The notes under the pieces are model-generated. The model did no database searches. It was given only the letters and a program-made list of their open reading frames with translations, and was not told the origin of the DNA. A program made the translations under genes and the position numbers. DNA of 64,000 bases from JBJXGV01 sp046160485 (GTDB lineage: Bacteria > Orphanbacterota > Orphanbacteria > JBJXGV01). Numbering within the stretch: position 1 is the stretch's first letter; each line of letters begins with the position of its first letter. Shown piece by piece: positions 35,526 to 44,806 of the stretch. The DNA lies in contig JBJXGV010000027.1 in assembly GCA_046160485.1 (NCBI GenBank), positions 1-64,000 of the forward strand, read 5' to 3'.

Positions 35526-38500
35526 TCATTTCAGAAGGAACACGCGGCCTTCGCCGACGACTTCGCGCAGTCGCACGAAGAGCGGCCGCTCGGGCGCGAC
35601 GGCACGGCCGCGCAGACGCATCTCGACGAAGTCTCCGCCCGGTTCGGCGACGCGCAGGTGCACGGGACAGCGTCCGGGGTACTCGGCGAGCGCGGCATCG
35701 ATCTGCGCGAGGAGCGCGTCCTCCGCGGCGCCCGGCTCAAGATCGATCCGCACGCCGCGCGCGAGCCGCGTGCGTGTTTCGGCGAGCGGGAACGCCGCGT
35801 TCGCGACGAGTTTCGGCTGCTCGTCATCGCGCATCGACAGCCGCCCGCTCACAAAGAGCGCGACATCAGGCTCGAGATACGTCTTCACGGCCTCGTAGAC
35901 ACTCGCGAAGAAGAGAACTTCCGTCGTCCCGCTGAAGTCCTCGAGCGTGACGAACGCCATCATGTTCCCCTTCTTGTCGAGGATGCGGCGGATCCCGATG
36001 ATGATCCCTGCCATCGTCACCTCGCCGAGCCCCTTCGCTTCGGCGAGCGTCGCCGCGTGCGAATTCGTGAATGCGGTGATCTCGTCGCGGAACTCGCCGA
36101 GAGGATGCCCGGAGATGTAAAACCCGAGCACCTCCTTCTCGCGCGCGAGGCGCTCGCGCGAGCCCCACGCCTCCGCCTGCGGCAGAGCCGGCTCGTCGAG
36201 CTGGGCGGCGGCGACGCTCGATTCCTCCGCGCCGCCGAAGAGCGACATCTGTCCGCCCTCGCGCTCCGCGCGGCGCCGCGCCGCGACATCGAGCGCCATG
36301 TCGACCGCGTTGAAATGACGCGCGCGATCCGCGTGCATCGCGTCGAGCGCGCCCGCGGCGATCAAGCTCTCCACGACACGTTTGTTCACGAGCCGCAGGT
36401 CGAGCCGTTCGCAGAACTGGAAGATCGAGCGGAACGCGCCGACATCGCGCCGCGCCGCGAGAATCGACTCGATCGCCGCGCCGCCGACGTTCTTCACGCC
36501 CGCAAGACCGAAGCGAATTCCCTCCGCCTCGCACGAGAACGCCAAGTGGGAACGGTTCACATCGGGCGGCAGGATCTTGATGCCCATGCGCGCGCACTCG
36601 CCGATGAGGACGACGATGCGATCCGCGTCGCCGACCTCCGACGAAAGGCTCGCCGCCATGAACTCGCGCGGGTAGTGCGCCTTCAGGTACGCGGTGCGGT
36701 ACGACAGCACCGCGTACGCCGCCGAGTGGCTCTTGTTGAAACCGTACCCCGCGAACTTCGCCATCAGGTCGAAGATACGGTCGGCGGCCTTCGGATTCGT
36801 CCCCTTCTCGATCGCGCGCATCACGAAGCCGGCCTTCTGGCGGCCCATCGCTTCGTCGTCCTTCTTCCCCATCGCGCGCCGCAAGAGGTCCGCTTCGCCC
36901 ATCGAGTAGCCGGCGAGGACGTTCGCGATCTGCATCACCTGCTCCTGGTAGAGAATGACGCCGTAGGTTTCGCGCAGAATCGGAGTCACGCCAGGATGCA
37001 GAACAACCATTTCACGCCGCCCATGTTTCGTCTCGATGAAGTCGGTGATCATGTCGCTGCCGAGCGGGCCGGGGCGGAAGAGCGCGTTGATCGCGATGAT
37101 GTCCTCGAACACGGAGGGGGCGATGCGCACGAGCAGATCGCGCATTCCCGACGACTCGAGCTGGAAGATGCCGACGGTTTGCGCGGCCTGAAGCAGGCGA
37201 TACACCGAAGGATCGTCGAGAGGAATCGTGTCCCAGTCGATCGTGTCGCCGCTCGTCTCGCGGATTAACTCGATCGCGTCCTCGATCACGGTGAGCGTGC
37301 GCAGCCCGAGAAAATCCATCTTGAGCAGGCCAATCTTCTCGACGGCCTTCATATCGAACTGCGTCGTCTTCTCGTCCTTGTTCGTTTTGTAGAGCGGCAC
37401 GTGATCGATCAGATCGCCGGGCGCGATAATAACGCCCGCCGCGTGAATCGACGCGTGACGTGAAAATCCCTCGAGCGTCTTCGCGTGGCGGAAGAGATCC
37501 TGATAGACGGGATCGGAGAGGAGGTCGCGCATCTCGGGGACCTTGTCCTGCGCATCGTCGAGCGTGATGCCGAGTTCTGCGGGGACGAGCTTCGCGATGC
37601 GATCGACTTCGGTGAACGTGAGGCCCATCGCGCGGCCGACGTCGCGAATGACGCCGCGCGCCATCATCGTGCCGAACGTGATGATCTGGCAGACGGAGTC
37701 CTTGCCGTACTTCTCGATCACGTACGAGAGGACTTCGCCGCGGCGCTCGAAGCAGAAGTCGATATCGATATCGGGCATCGAGACGCGTTCGGGATTGAGG
37801 AAGCGCTCGAAGAGAAGACGGAAGCGGATCGGATCGACGTCGGTGATGGCGAGCGCATACGACACGAGGCTGCCTGCCGCCGAGCCGCGTCCCGGGCCGA
37901 CGGGAATTCCGCGCGTGCGCGCCGCCTCGATGAGATCGCGCACGATAAGAAAATATCCGGCGTAGCCCGTCGTGCGAATGACGCCGAGTTCATATTCGAG
38001 GCGTTCGCGGAGCGCGGTCGTCACGTTGGCGTAGCGGCGCGCAAGGCCGGCGCGAGCGAGCGACTCGAGGTATTCCTCGGGCGTCGCGAATCCCGGCGGA
38101 ATCGGAAACTTCGGCAAGAGCAGCTTTCCCATCGGCAACTCGAGCCGGCATTTCTCGGCGACCTCGAGCGTGCGCGAGATTGCCTCCGGCACGTCGGCGA
38201 AGAGCGCGATCATCTCCTCCGGACTCTTCACGTAGATCTCGGACGTCCCGAACTTCCAGCGATTCGGATCCTGCATCGTCTTGCCGGTCTGGATGCAGAG
38301 TAGAACTTCGTGCGAGTCGGCGTTCTCGCGCTTGAGGAAGTGACAGTCGTTCGTCGCGACGAGCGGGAAATTGTTCTGGCGCGCGAACCGCACGAGCCGG
38401 TCCGCGACGATGCGTTCCTCGGGAATCGCGTGGTCCTGAATCTCGAGATAGAAATCGTCCTTGAAGATGTCCTTGTAGAAACCGATCGCGTTCGAGAGTC

Positions 38501-38987
38501 GCGTGTCGTCGCCGTCGAGCGCTGCGCGCGACACCTCCGAGTTGAGGCACGCCGAGAGACACACGAGCCCCTTCGAGTTCGCCGCGAGAAGTTCCTTGTC
38601 GATGCGCGGCTTGTAGTAGAAGCCCTCGAGGTATCCGAGCGACGAGAGCCGCACGAGATTGCGATAACCCTCTTCGTCCTTCGCGAGCACGACGAGATGG
38701 TGGAAGCCTTCCATCCCCTTCTGATCCATCTTGCGATCGAAGCGGCTCCCCTTCGCGACGTAGAGTTCGCAGCCTACGATCGGCCGGATGCCCGCCTTCT
38801 TCGCCGCGTCGTAGAAGTGGACAGCGCCGAAGAGATTGCCGTGATCAGTGAGCGCCACCGACGGCATGCCGAACTCGACCGCGCGCGCGACGAGATCCTT
38901 GATGCGGCACGCGCCGTCGAGAAGGCTCATGTCGGAGTGGTTGTGCAGATGAACGAACGGCGCGCTCTTGCGCGGCGTCTCGCTCAC
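35526..38987 (-). CDS. dnaE: DNA polymerase III subunit alpha
   Basis: This 1153-residue replicative polymerase has, in order, a PHP domain (FVHLHNHSDMSLLDGACRI; GCELYVAKGSRF), the polymerase core (GRGSAAGSLVSYALAITDVD; catalytic acidic motif MPDIDIDFCFERRGEV about 405; LFRPGPLGSDMITDFIETKH; YGVILYQEQVMQIAN), a tandem HhH region (ECARMGIKILPPDVNRSHLA), a clamp-binding motif QMSLFGG (about 905) and an OB domain (VTMAGIIIGIRRILDKKGN). It is the DnaE1 form with normal length (about 1160). The PHP metal ligands seen (HxH, ALTDHG, then His in GFHHLVVLAK) look intact, so proofreading by PHP is possible. GTG 38987 overlaps the M23 stop as GTGA. Confidence 0.98.
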   Translation of the reverse strand: MSETPRKSAPFVHLHNHSDMSLLDGACRIKDLVARAVEFGMPSVALTDHGNLFGAVHFYDAAKKAGIRPIVGCELYVAKGSRFDRKMDQKGMEGFHHLVVLAKDEEGYRNLVRLSSLGYLEGFYYKPRIDKELLAANSKGLVCLSACLNSEVSRAALDGDDTRLSNAIGFYKDIFKDDFYLEIQDHAIPEERIVADRLVRFARQNNFPLVATNDCHFLKRENADSHEVLLCIQTGKTMQDPNRWKFGTSEIYVKSPEEMIALFADVPEAISRTLEVAEKCRLELPMGKLLLPKFPIPPGFATPEEYLESLARAGLARRYANVTTALRERLEYELGVIRTTGYAGYFLIVRDLIEAARTRGIPVGPGRGSAAGSLVSYALAITDVDPIRFRLLFERFLNPERVSMPDIDIDFCFERRGEVLSYVIEKYGKDSVCQIITFGTMMARGVIRDVGRAMGLTFTEVDRIAKLVPAELGITLDDAQDKVPEMRDLLSDPVYQDLFRHAKTLEGFSRHASIHAAGVIIAPGDLIDHVPLYKTNKDEKTTQFDMKAVEKIGLLKMDFLGLRTLTVIEDAIELIRETSGDTIDWDTIPLDDPSVYRLLQAAQTVGIFQLESSGMRDLLVRIAPSVFEDIIAINALFRPGPLGSDMITDFIETKHGRREMVVLHPGVTPILRETYGVILYQEQVMQIANVLAGYSMGEADLLRRAMGKKDDEAMGRQKAGFVMRAIEKGTNPKAADRIFDLMAKFAGYGFNKSHSAAYAVLSYRTAYLKAHYPREFMAASLSSEVGDADRIVVLIGECARMGIKILPPDVNRSHLAFSCEAEGIRFGLAGVKNVGGAAIESILAARRDVGAFRSIFQFCERLDLRLVNKRVVESLIAAGALDAMHADRARHFNAVDMALDVAARRRAEREGGQMSLFGGAEESSVAAAQLDEPALPQAEAWGSRERLAREKEVLGFYISGHPLGEFRDEITAFTNSHAATLAEAKGLGEVTMAGIIIGIRRILDKKGNMMAFVTLEDFSGTTEVLFFASVYEAVKTYLEPDVALFVSGRLSMRDDEQPKLVANAAFPLAETRTRLARGVRIDLEPGAAEDALLAQIDAALAEYPGRCPVHLRVAEPGGDFVEMRLRGRAVAPERPLFVRLREVVGEGRVFLLK

Positions 38988-41311
38988 TTCGCGCTCCGTT
39001 TCGTTTTCTTCGTCTTCGTCGCGCCGGCGCTCACCGTGAAGCGCGACGTCGCCGATGTCTCATGCCCAGCCTTATCGCGAATCGTCACTTCGAACGTGTG
39101 CGCGCCGAGCGAGAGCGGCGCCTTCGGCGTCGCCTTGATAAGCGCCGCGTCGGGATCGTACTCGGGAATGAGCCGCTCGCCGTCGAGCGTAAACCGCGTC
39201 GCCTCGTCGTCGAGCCCCTTGCCGATTTCGCTCACGTGAACCGTAAGCTGCGGCCGCTTCGAAGTGATCGTCTTGCCATTCGCCGGCTTCAGGCTCGTGA
39301 TGCGCGGCGGGCTCTGGTCTTCGATGAGCGCGAACGTCCCGAGAGTGCGCGTCTTCGCGACGAGTTGGTCGCGTGTGCCGACTTCCGCCGTGCGCCGCGT
39401 TTCGAGAGACGTGTTGAGCGCGGAAACCCCGCCACTCGCATCGACAGAACAAATTGCGAGACGATCAGCCACTTCGCGGAGGGGTTCAGGCAACGCGAAG
39501 ACAATCTCTAGCGGCTTTGCGATCGGTGGGTCCATGGGCTCGAAGCGCGCCGACTCACCATGTTGCACCAGACCTACAGCAGGTCTCGCATCGGACGGCG
39601 GTACTCGTGTGGCCAGAGTGGTCATTCCCAAGAACGTCCCATCTGCGCCTCCGATAGCAGCGTTCGATGTTCGAGCAATGAAACCCGGATGCAGTTGGTC
39701 TGCCGTGAAGTCGAATGGGCCCATTTCTGACACAGTCGAGAACGAATCGGATGCCGCACCGCGCCATCGAACCCGGAGCCTTCTTCCACCGGCATTGCCA
39801 ACAGCGATTCCACCCAACCCGACGTAATCCGTCCCCATGACAGACGCATAGCGACTGATGCCGTACCACGTGACGCCACCGATTGCAGCGATCGGCTCGT
39901 AAACGCGCACATCACGTGGCGGCGCTGCGGGCGTGTCCATCCAAAAGCCCAGTTCGACGCGGATCTCGCCACCCTCGTGCTGCGTCGGCATCGCGGCTGC
40001 CGACTCTACGCGGAGGACGACTCCGTCCGGCGTGAGGCGCCACGAAACTTCCGGCGCCGCCGGTGCGGCGCTCGATCGCTTGCCCCGCGCCGATGACGGA
40101 CTCGTCGCTCGTGAGCCTGCGTCCCCGGCGCCGTCCGCACCGCGCGCGCGCGCGTCCGTCTGCGCACCTGACAGGTGCGTTGGATCGAACTTCGCGACAA
40201 GAGAGATGCGCGATCGATTCGCCGCGGGATCGGTGAGCGTGATCGAGAGCTCGCGTTCGGCTGGCGCGCTGCCGCTCGTCGCGGCGTCGGTGACAACGAT
40301 CGCGCCGTCGCCGCTGACGCGATTGTAGAGACGCAGGTAGCGGCCGCGCGAACCCGACGCGCCGCTGTAGACGTAGCGCTCGTTCACGAGATTGACGTCG
40401 ACGTCGTAGACGAAGCGGTCGAGCTTTGTCGCAAAGAGAACTGCATCGTCGACTCGCAGTTCAGCGGAATGAAGACCGCGATGCGCATCGCAGCCCGTGG
40501 TCGCGTCCCACGCGAGGACCTCGACGCCGACACGTCCTCCGAGGCGCGGCGTTGCCGTCGACGCGCCGACGCGATACACGCCATCATTCTTCGACCGCTC
40601 GACCTCGATCGTCACGGGATCGAGCCCGCCGTTGACGCGCCCGTCGAGCCCGAGCGGCATGAAGCGCACCGCGCGCACGGCCGGCGGCGTCTCATCGCGC
40701 GCGCGCCAACCGTTGACGAGCGGATCGATCGCCGTCGCGTCACCGTCACGAACCTCGAAGTGAAGGTGCGGCGGCCCCGCGCCCGTGTCGCCGGAGAACG
40801 CGACGACCTCGCCGGCCGCAACGCGCGGCGAATCGGGCACCGCGAAGTCGACGGTGAACTTCCCGAGCCGCTCCTGCTCCGCGACGACGAGCGCGCGCCA
40901 TCGCGGCGCGAAGTCGGAGAGATGCCCGTAGACAACCTGCTGGCCGCGCACACCGCGCTCCGCGTCGTCGAGGTCGATGTAGACCGCGCGCCCATAGCCG
41001 TACGGCGAGGCGCGCAGCCGCACGATGCGCCCCGCGGCCGGTGCGCGCACCGCAAGCCCGATCGCCCCGCCGGTCGAAAGGTCGATCCCGGCGTGATAGT
41101 GATTCGCGCGGTACTCGCCGAACGATCCCGTGACGCAGCCGCGCTCCGCGAGCGGCCAGAGCGGCCCAGCGCTCGATACGTTGTCGGCCGCGCGCGACGG
41201 CGCGGCGACCGCGCACGCCAGCGCGGCCGCGCACACGCACGCGAGCGCCGCGACGAACGTACGCAACACCGCGCGCGCGCAACGATCTTCGAATGGCGAC
41301 ACGAATCGCAC
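38984..41311 (-). CDS. Exported M23-family peptidase with long C-terminal extension
   Basis: This is a 775-residue protein with a signal peptide (LRTFVAALACVCAAALACAV). The LytM/M23 domain is N-terminal: GSFGEYRANHYHAGIDLSTG (HxxxD ligands), then YGHLSDF, and HLHFEVRDGDATAIDPLVNG supplying the HxH. The remaining 550 residues have Ig-like and bacterial surface-type strands, the last at VHVSEIGKGLDDEATRFTLD and AHTFEVTIRDKAGHE. The end is basic (TKTKKTKRSAK). It is probably an envelope peptidoglycan hydrolase or a regulator of one. GTG 41311 has no visible ribosome site. Codon use appears markedly less biased between about 39450 and 40000 than in the rest of the gene. It overlaps dnaE by 4 bp. 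Confidence 0.85.
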   Translation of the reverse strand: MRFVSPFEDRCARAVLRTFVAALACVCAAALACAVAAPSRAADNVSSAGPLWPLAERGCVTGSFGEYRANHYHAGIDLSTGGAIGLAVRAPAAGRIVRLRASPYGYGRAVYIDLDDAERGVRGQQVVYGHLSDFAPRWRALVVAEQERLGKFTVDFAVPDSPRVAAGEVVAFSGDTGAGPPHLHFEVRDGDATAIDPLVNGWRARDETPPAVRAVRFMPLGLDGRVNGGLDPVTIEVERSKNDGVYRVGASTATPRLGGRVGVEVLAWDATTGCDAHRGLHSAELRVDDAVLFATKLDRFVYDVDVNLVNERYVYSGASGSRGRYLRLYNRVSGDGAIVVTDAATSGSAPAERELSITLTDPAANRSRISLVAKFDPTHLSGAQTDARARGADGAGDAGSRATSPSSARGKRSSAAPAAPEVSWRLTPDGVVLRVESAAAMPTQHEGGEIRVELGFWMDTPAAPPRDVRVYEPIAAIGGVTWYGISRYASVMGTDYVGLGGIAVGNAGGRRLRVRWRGAASDSFSTVSEMGPFDFTADQLHPGFIARTSNAAIGGADGTFLGMTTLATRVPPSDARPAVGLVQHGESARFEPMDPPIAKPLEIVFALPEPLREVADRLAICSVDASGGVSALNTSLETRRTAEVGTRDQLVAKTRTLGTFALIEDQSPPRITSLKPANGKTITSKRPQLTVHVSEIGKGLDDEATRFTLDGERLIPEYDPDAALIKATPKAPLSLGAHTFEVTIRDKAGHETSATSRFTVSAGATKTKKTKRSAK

Positions 41312-41503
41312 GATTTCGAGTCCGAAAGTCCTGGCTTGGGGCCGCGGCGAGGATGAATCGTGAACTGAAGGTGGAACGACGCGAATCTAGCACGCCGCTC
41401 GCGGCATCCGCTACACTGGGGCGCCCTCGACCTTACGGCGTCGAGTCGACGCGCGACGAGGGGCGACCACGATGATAAGAGCGGAATCGAAGGAGCACGC
41501 ACC

Positions 41504-41989
41504 ATGAGCGAGACGCCTCGCAACGACTACGACGACGGCCATCTCTTCGTCGCGGCGATCCGCGTGCTGACTCACAAGAACGGGCGCCCGCCGACGGTCG
41601 AAGAATGCGCCGAACTCATCGGAGTTTTCCGCGAGGTTGCGCACGCGCTCGTCCGCCGGCTCGAGGCGCACGGCGCCGTGCGCGCGGTCGAGACTCCGTT
41701 CGAGGCCCGCGTCGTCATCGAAGACCACGCCACGCTCGAAACACTTCCGAAAGACGAAAGCGGCGCGAACGTCGCGACGGAGTTCGAGGCCTTCCGCGAC
41801 AAGCAGATCGAGAAGCAGAAGGAACTCGACAAGCTCTTCACGGAAGATTCGCTCACGAAAAAACGTGACGAACGCGTCAGCTCGCTCGAGGAGCAGTTCA
41901 AGAAGTTCCGCGCGACGCGGCAGTACCGCCCGCCGCCCGCCGGCTCCGGCGCGCCCCCGCCCGGCGCTCCCGACGACGACGAGGACTAG
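41504..41989 (+). CDS. Small cytosolic protein with coiled coil, function unknown
   Basis: This 161-residue protein is well supported by AAGGAG 8 bp ahead of its ATG and by typical codon use. The N-terminal 65 residues look like a winged-helix-type fold: YDDGHLFVAAIRVLTHKNGR, PPTVEECAELIGVFREVAHA, LVRRLEAHGAVRAVE. Residues about 90-135 are a charged coiled coil (EAFRDKQIEKQKELDKLFTE, DERVSSLEEQFKKFRA). The tail is Pro/Gly-rich and ends in a run of Asp/Glu. It might be a small DNA- or protein-binding factor. No named family is recognised. It is followed by the PpiD-like gene 194 bp on, so probably a separate transcript. A TACACT hexamer at 41412-41417 may be its -10. Confidence 0.7.
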   Translation: MSETPRNDYDDGHLFVAAIRVLTHKNGRPPTVEECAELIGVFREVAHALVRRLEAHGAVRAVETPFEARVVIEDHATLETLPKDESGANVATEFEAFRDKQIEKQKELDKLFTEDSLTKKRDERVSSLEEQFKKFRATRQYRPPPAGSGAPPPGAPDDDED

Positions 41990-42023
41990 GACTCGCACCG
42001 AACCGCAAGCGCCGAGCCGCGTA

Positions 42024-42053
42024 TTGTGGCGCCCGCGATGCGTGTGCTAGACT
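42024..42053 (+). promoter_or_regulatory. Weak promoter candidate for the PpiD-like gene
   Basis: TTGTGG (42024-42029), 18 bp, TAGACT (42048-42053; 4 of 6, in the context GCTAGACT). It lies 129 bp upstream of ATG 42183 in the 193-bp gap after the coiled-coil protein. The -35 is poor. Confidence 0.25.
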
Positions 42054-42182
42054 GCCGCCTCTGCACGCAACGCGCCTTCTTGCCCATGGTTCCCGGAGCC
42101 GACGCACCACCGCCCGAGCGCATGGCAAGCGCGATGAGGCGCTCGCACGACGTCCGCTGTTGAGAGGAGAAAAGAACAGTCC

Positions 42183-43988
42183 ATGTTGAAAGTCATGCGC
42201 GAAAAATCGAAGACGATTCTCTGGGTCGTCGCCGTCTCATTCATTCTTTTCATGGTCGGTGTCTGGGGCATGGATCTTCAATCGGCGAACCAGCAGGCGA
42301 CGATGGGGACGTTGGGCGAGGTCAACGGCCGGGAGATCGGCGTCAACGAGTACCGGAACGAGATCAACACGCTCGTTCAGAATTACCGCCAGCAAAATCA
42401 GGAAGCCGAGCCGCCCGAGGATGTGCGCCGCCAGTTCGACGACCAGGCGTGGCAGAACCTTCTCCAGCGCGCGGTGCTCCAGCGCGAGGTCGAGAAGCGC
42501 GGCCTCGCCGCGACCGACAAGGAGGTCGTCTCGTACATCCGCAGTAACCCGCTGCCGATGTTCTTCCAGAACCCCGCGTTCCAGACGAACGGGCAATTCG
42601 ACGTCACGAAGTACCATGCGGCGCTCAACGATCCGCGAGTCGACTGGACGTGGCTCGAGGATTACGTCCGCGGTCTTCTGCCGTTTGAGAAGCTGCGCCA
42701 GGAAGTGATGGCGTCGGTGCGCGTCACCGACGGCGAGGTGCGCGAGCGATTCCTCGGCGATCAGGAACAGGCGCGCGTCACGTACGTCGCCGTCTCACCG
42801 CGCGACTTCCGCGACACGACGGCCGTCGTCACCGACTCCGAGATCGAAAGCTACTACCGCGAGCACGCCGACGAATTCAAGCGGCCCGAATCGGCCTCGC
42901 TCGTCTACGTGCTGTTCGAGAAAGCGGCGTCGCAGGCGGACGAGGATGAGGTCCTCGTTCGCGCGAAGGAGATTCTCGAGGAGGCGCGCGGCGGCGGCGA
43001 CTTCGCGGAGATGGCGAGGATCTACTCCGAGGATACGCAGACGGCGGCGTCCGGCGGCGATCTCGGATTCTTCGGCCAGGGGATGATGGTTCCCGAGTTC
43101 GAGGCGGCGGCATTCGCCCTCGCCCCCGGCGCGATTTCGGACCCGGTCAAGACGAAGTTCGGCTACCACATCATCAAGATGGAGGAGACGCGGCTTGCGG
43201 CGGGCGGAACTCCCGAGTTCCATGTGCGCCACATCTTGCTGAAAATCGAGCCGAGCGCGGAATCGGTCGCGGCGCTCTACGAGCGCGCCGGCAACATCGC
43301 GAAGGACGCGCAGCGCAAGGGCTTCGACAAGGCGGTTCAGGAGGCGGGGCTCACGCCGACGGAGACGACGCCGTTCGCGAAGGGCGATTTCGTTCCCGGG
43401 ATCGGCATGCTGCCTCGCGCGAACGCGTTTGCGTTCGGCAATCCGGTCGGCTCGACGACCACCGTGATCGACGGTCCGCGCGGGCTCTACGTCTTCAACA
43501 TCAAGACGCGTACGCCCGAGGGTGTGCCGCCGCTCGCGGAGATCAAGACCGCGGTGCACGACCGCGTGATGAACGAACGGCAGCGCGACGCGGCGCGCGC
43601 ACGCGCCACCGAGATTGCGAACTTCGTCCGCGGCGGTCGCTCGCTCGACGACGCGATAGCGCAGTTCTCTCTCGAGAAGCGCGAAACGCCACTCTTCACG
43701 CGCGCGACGACAGTCGGCGGCGTGGGTCGCGGAACACCGTTCACCTACGCGGCGTTCTCACTGCAGCCGGGACAGACAAGCGGCGCGATCGAGACGAACA
43801 CCGGTTTCTACGTGCTGCGTGTCGAGGAGCGCCGGCCGGCGAACGAGACCGACTTCGCGACGCGGAAGGAAATGATTCGCCAGCAGATTCAGCAGGAAAA
43901 GTCCGAGAGCCGCTTCCAGGAGTACGTGGCGGGATTGCTCGCGAACGCGGAGATCACCGATCGCAGAGCGCTCCAGATCGAGGGCTAG
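42183..43988 (+). CDS. PpiD/SurA-like membrane-anchored periplasmic peptidyl-prolyl isomerase
   Basis: This 601-residue protein has one N-terminal anchor helix (TILWVVAVSFILFMVGVWGM), then a SurA-N-type chaperone region (GEVNGREIGVNEYRNEINTL, FQNPAFQTNGQFDVTKYHAA), and parvulin rotamase domains. The first, about 235-335, is clear: AKEILEEARGGGDFAEMARI, GGDLGFFGQGMMVPEFEAAA, DPVKTKFGYHIIKMEE. A second begins HVRHILLKIEPSAESVAALY and ends TTVIDGPRGLYVFNIKTRTP. This is the E. coli PpiD layout (623 residues) with a possible extra parvulin. It would help fold outer-membrane proteins after Sec export, relevant to the many barrels in this window. The ribosome site is AGGAG 13 bp upstream. Confidence 0.9.
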   Translation: MLKVMREKSKTILWVVAVSFILFMVGVWGMDLQSANQQATMGTLGEVNGREIGVNEYRNEINTLVQNYRQQNQEAEPPEDVRRQFDDQAWQNLLQRAVLQREVEKRGLAATDKEVVSYIRSNPLPMFFQNPAFQTNGQFDVTKYHAALNDPRVDWTWLEDYVRGLLPFEKLRQEVMASVRVTDGEVRERFLGDQEQARVTYVAVSPRDFRDTTAVVTDSEIESYYREHADEFKRPESASLVYVLFEKAASQADEDEVLVRAKEILEEARGGGDFAEMARIYSEDTQTAASGGDLGFFGQGMMVPEFEAAAFALAPGAISDPVKTKFGYHIIKMEETRLAAGGTPEFHVRHILLKIEPSAESVAALYERAGNIAKDAQRKGFDKAVQEAGLTPTETTPFAKGDFVPGIGMLPRANAFAFGNPVGSTTTVIDGPRGLYVFNIKTRTPEGVPPLAEIKTAVHDRVMNERQRDAARARATEIANFVRGGRSLDDAIAQFSLEKRETPLFTRATTVGGVGRGTPFTYAAFSLQPGQTSGAIETNTGFYVLRVEERRPANETDFATRKEMIRQQIQQEKSESRFQEYVAGLLANAEITDRRALQIEG

Positions 43989-44018
43989 GCCGAGCCGGCG
44001 CGCGGACGCGAAAGAGAC

Positions 44019-44249
44019 TTATTCGATCGGAGGCGGCTTGGGGACCGAGGTTCCCGGGCCGCTTTTCTTCGCGTCTTCGTCGACGTCGATCGAAACTTCG
44101 CGCTGCACTTCCTTCGTCGCCTTCTTGAATTCGCGGATGCCGCTACCGAGCGACTTTCCGATCTCCGGCAGCCGCTTCGCGCCGAACAGCAGTAGAGCGA
44201 CCAGGAAGAGAAGCAGAATCTCGGTGAAGCCGATGTTTCCGAAGCCCAT
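44019..44249 (-). CDS. tatA: Sec-independent translocase protein TatA
   Basis: This 76-residue protein has the N-terminal helix FTEILLLFLVALLLFGAKRL, the amphipathic helix PEIGKSLGSGIREFKKATKE with the conserved FG and Gly-Ser, and a charged tail ending in PKPPPIE. TatA oligomerises to let folded proteins through the inner membrane. The start has a GGGGGA ribosome site. No tatB or tatC lies nearby. It ends 30 bp from the convergent PpiD-like gene. It may be read from the operon upstream (LytR_C gene ends 104 bp away) or alone. Confidence 0.93.
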   Translation of the reverse strand: MGFGNIGFTEILLLFLVALLLFGAKRLPEIGKSLGSGIREFKKATKEVQREVSIDVDEDAKKSGPGTSVPKPPPIE

Positions 44250-44353
44250 CTGAGATCCCCCTTTCGAGGGGTGAAGGTTCACGACGGCTGCGTCGTGCGA
44301 GTCGCGCACCAGTGTAAGCCATCGACCACACGCCGGAAAGACCGCTCCGCAAC

Positions 44354-44806
44354 TTACTCCGGGAGCGTGACGAGCGAGCCGACGTCCTGGCCGACGAGAA
44401 CCGTGACGTCGAGCAAAAGATCCGGATTCGGGTCCGAGCGTAGGAGCCGGCAATTGAGCGCGCGTGCAATCTGCGCCCCCTTCTCCATATCGTTGCCTCG
44501 GACGATCACTTCGGTTTCCGTGCGGCCGACGCGCGAGCCGTTTCCGACCTCGACGACGTCGAAGCCGCGCTGGCGCAGGACACGCGCAAGGCGCTGCGCG
44601 CCGCGATCGACCTGGCTCTCGTTGAGCACCTGCACAAGCACCTCGCTCGACGGCACCGCAAGCGCCGCGGCGGGAACAGCCGGCTCCGGCGCCGTGCTGC
44701 GAAAAAGCGAGCCGATGTAGAGCGCGCCGAAGAGGAGCCCGGCAAGCGTCACGAGCGTGAGCGGCCGGAAGGACGAACGCGGGCGCGACGACCTAAGCGA
44801 CGCCAC
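44354..44806 (-). CDS. Membrane-anchored LytR_C-domain protein
   Basis: This is a protein of about 150 residues. One helix (LTLVTLAGLLFGALYIGSLF) is followed by an Ala/Pro linker and a LytR C-terminal domain: VLVQVLNESQVDRGAQRLAR, LRQRGFDVVEVGNGSRVGRT, ETEVIVRGNDMEKGAQIARA and LLLDVTVLVGQD. In other proteins this domain sits at the end of LytR-CpsA-Psr enzymes; here it stands alone after a single anchor. GTG 44806 is proposed inside the end of the HIT gene (14-bp overlap); a TTG at 44851 is the alternative. It is the last gene of the folK-pan operon. The function is unknown, perhaps cell-wall binding. Confidence 0.72.
   Translation of the reverse strand: MASLRSSRPRSSFRPLTLVTLAGLLFGALYIGSLFRSTAPEPAVPAAALAVPSSEVLVQVLNESQVDRGAQRLARVLRQRGFDVVEVGNGSRVGRTETEVIVRGNDMEKGAQIARALNCRLLRSDPNPDLLLDVTVLVGQDVGSLVTLPE

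Noticed and set aside
40135..40160. Run of CG dinucleotides as a possible functional repeat or Z-DNA element
   Set aside because: It lies inside the M23 coding sequence as Ala/Arg codons; similar runs occur throughout the window.
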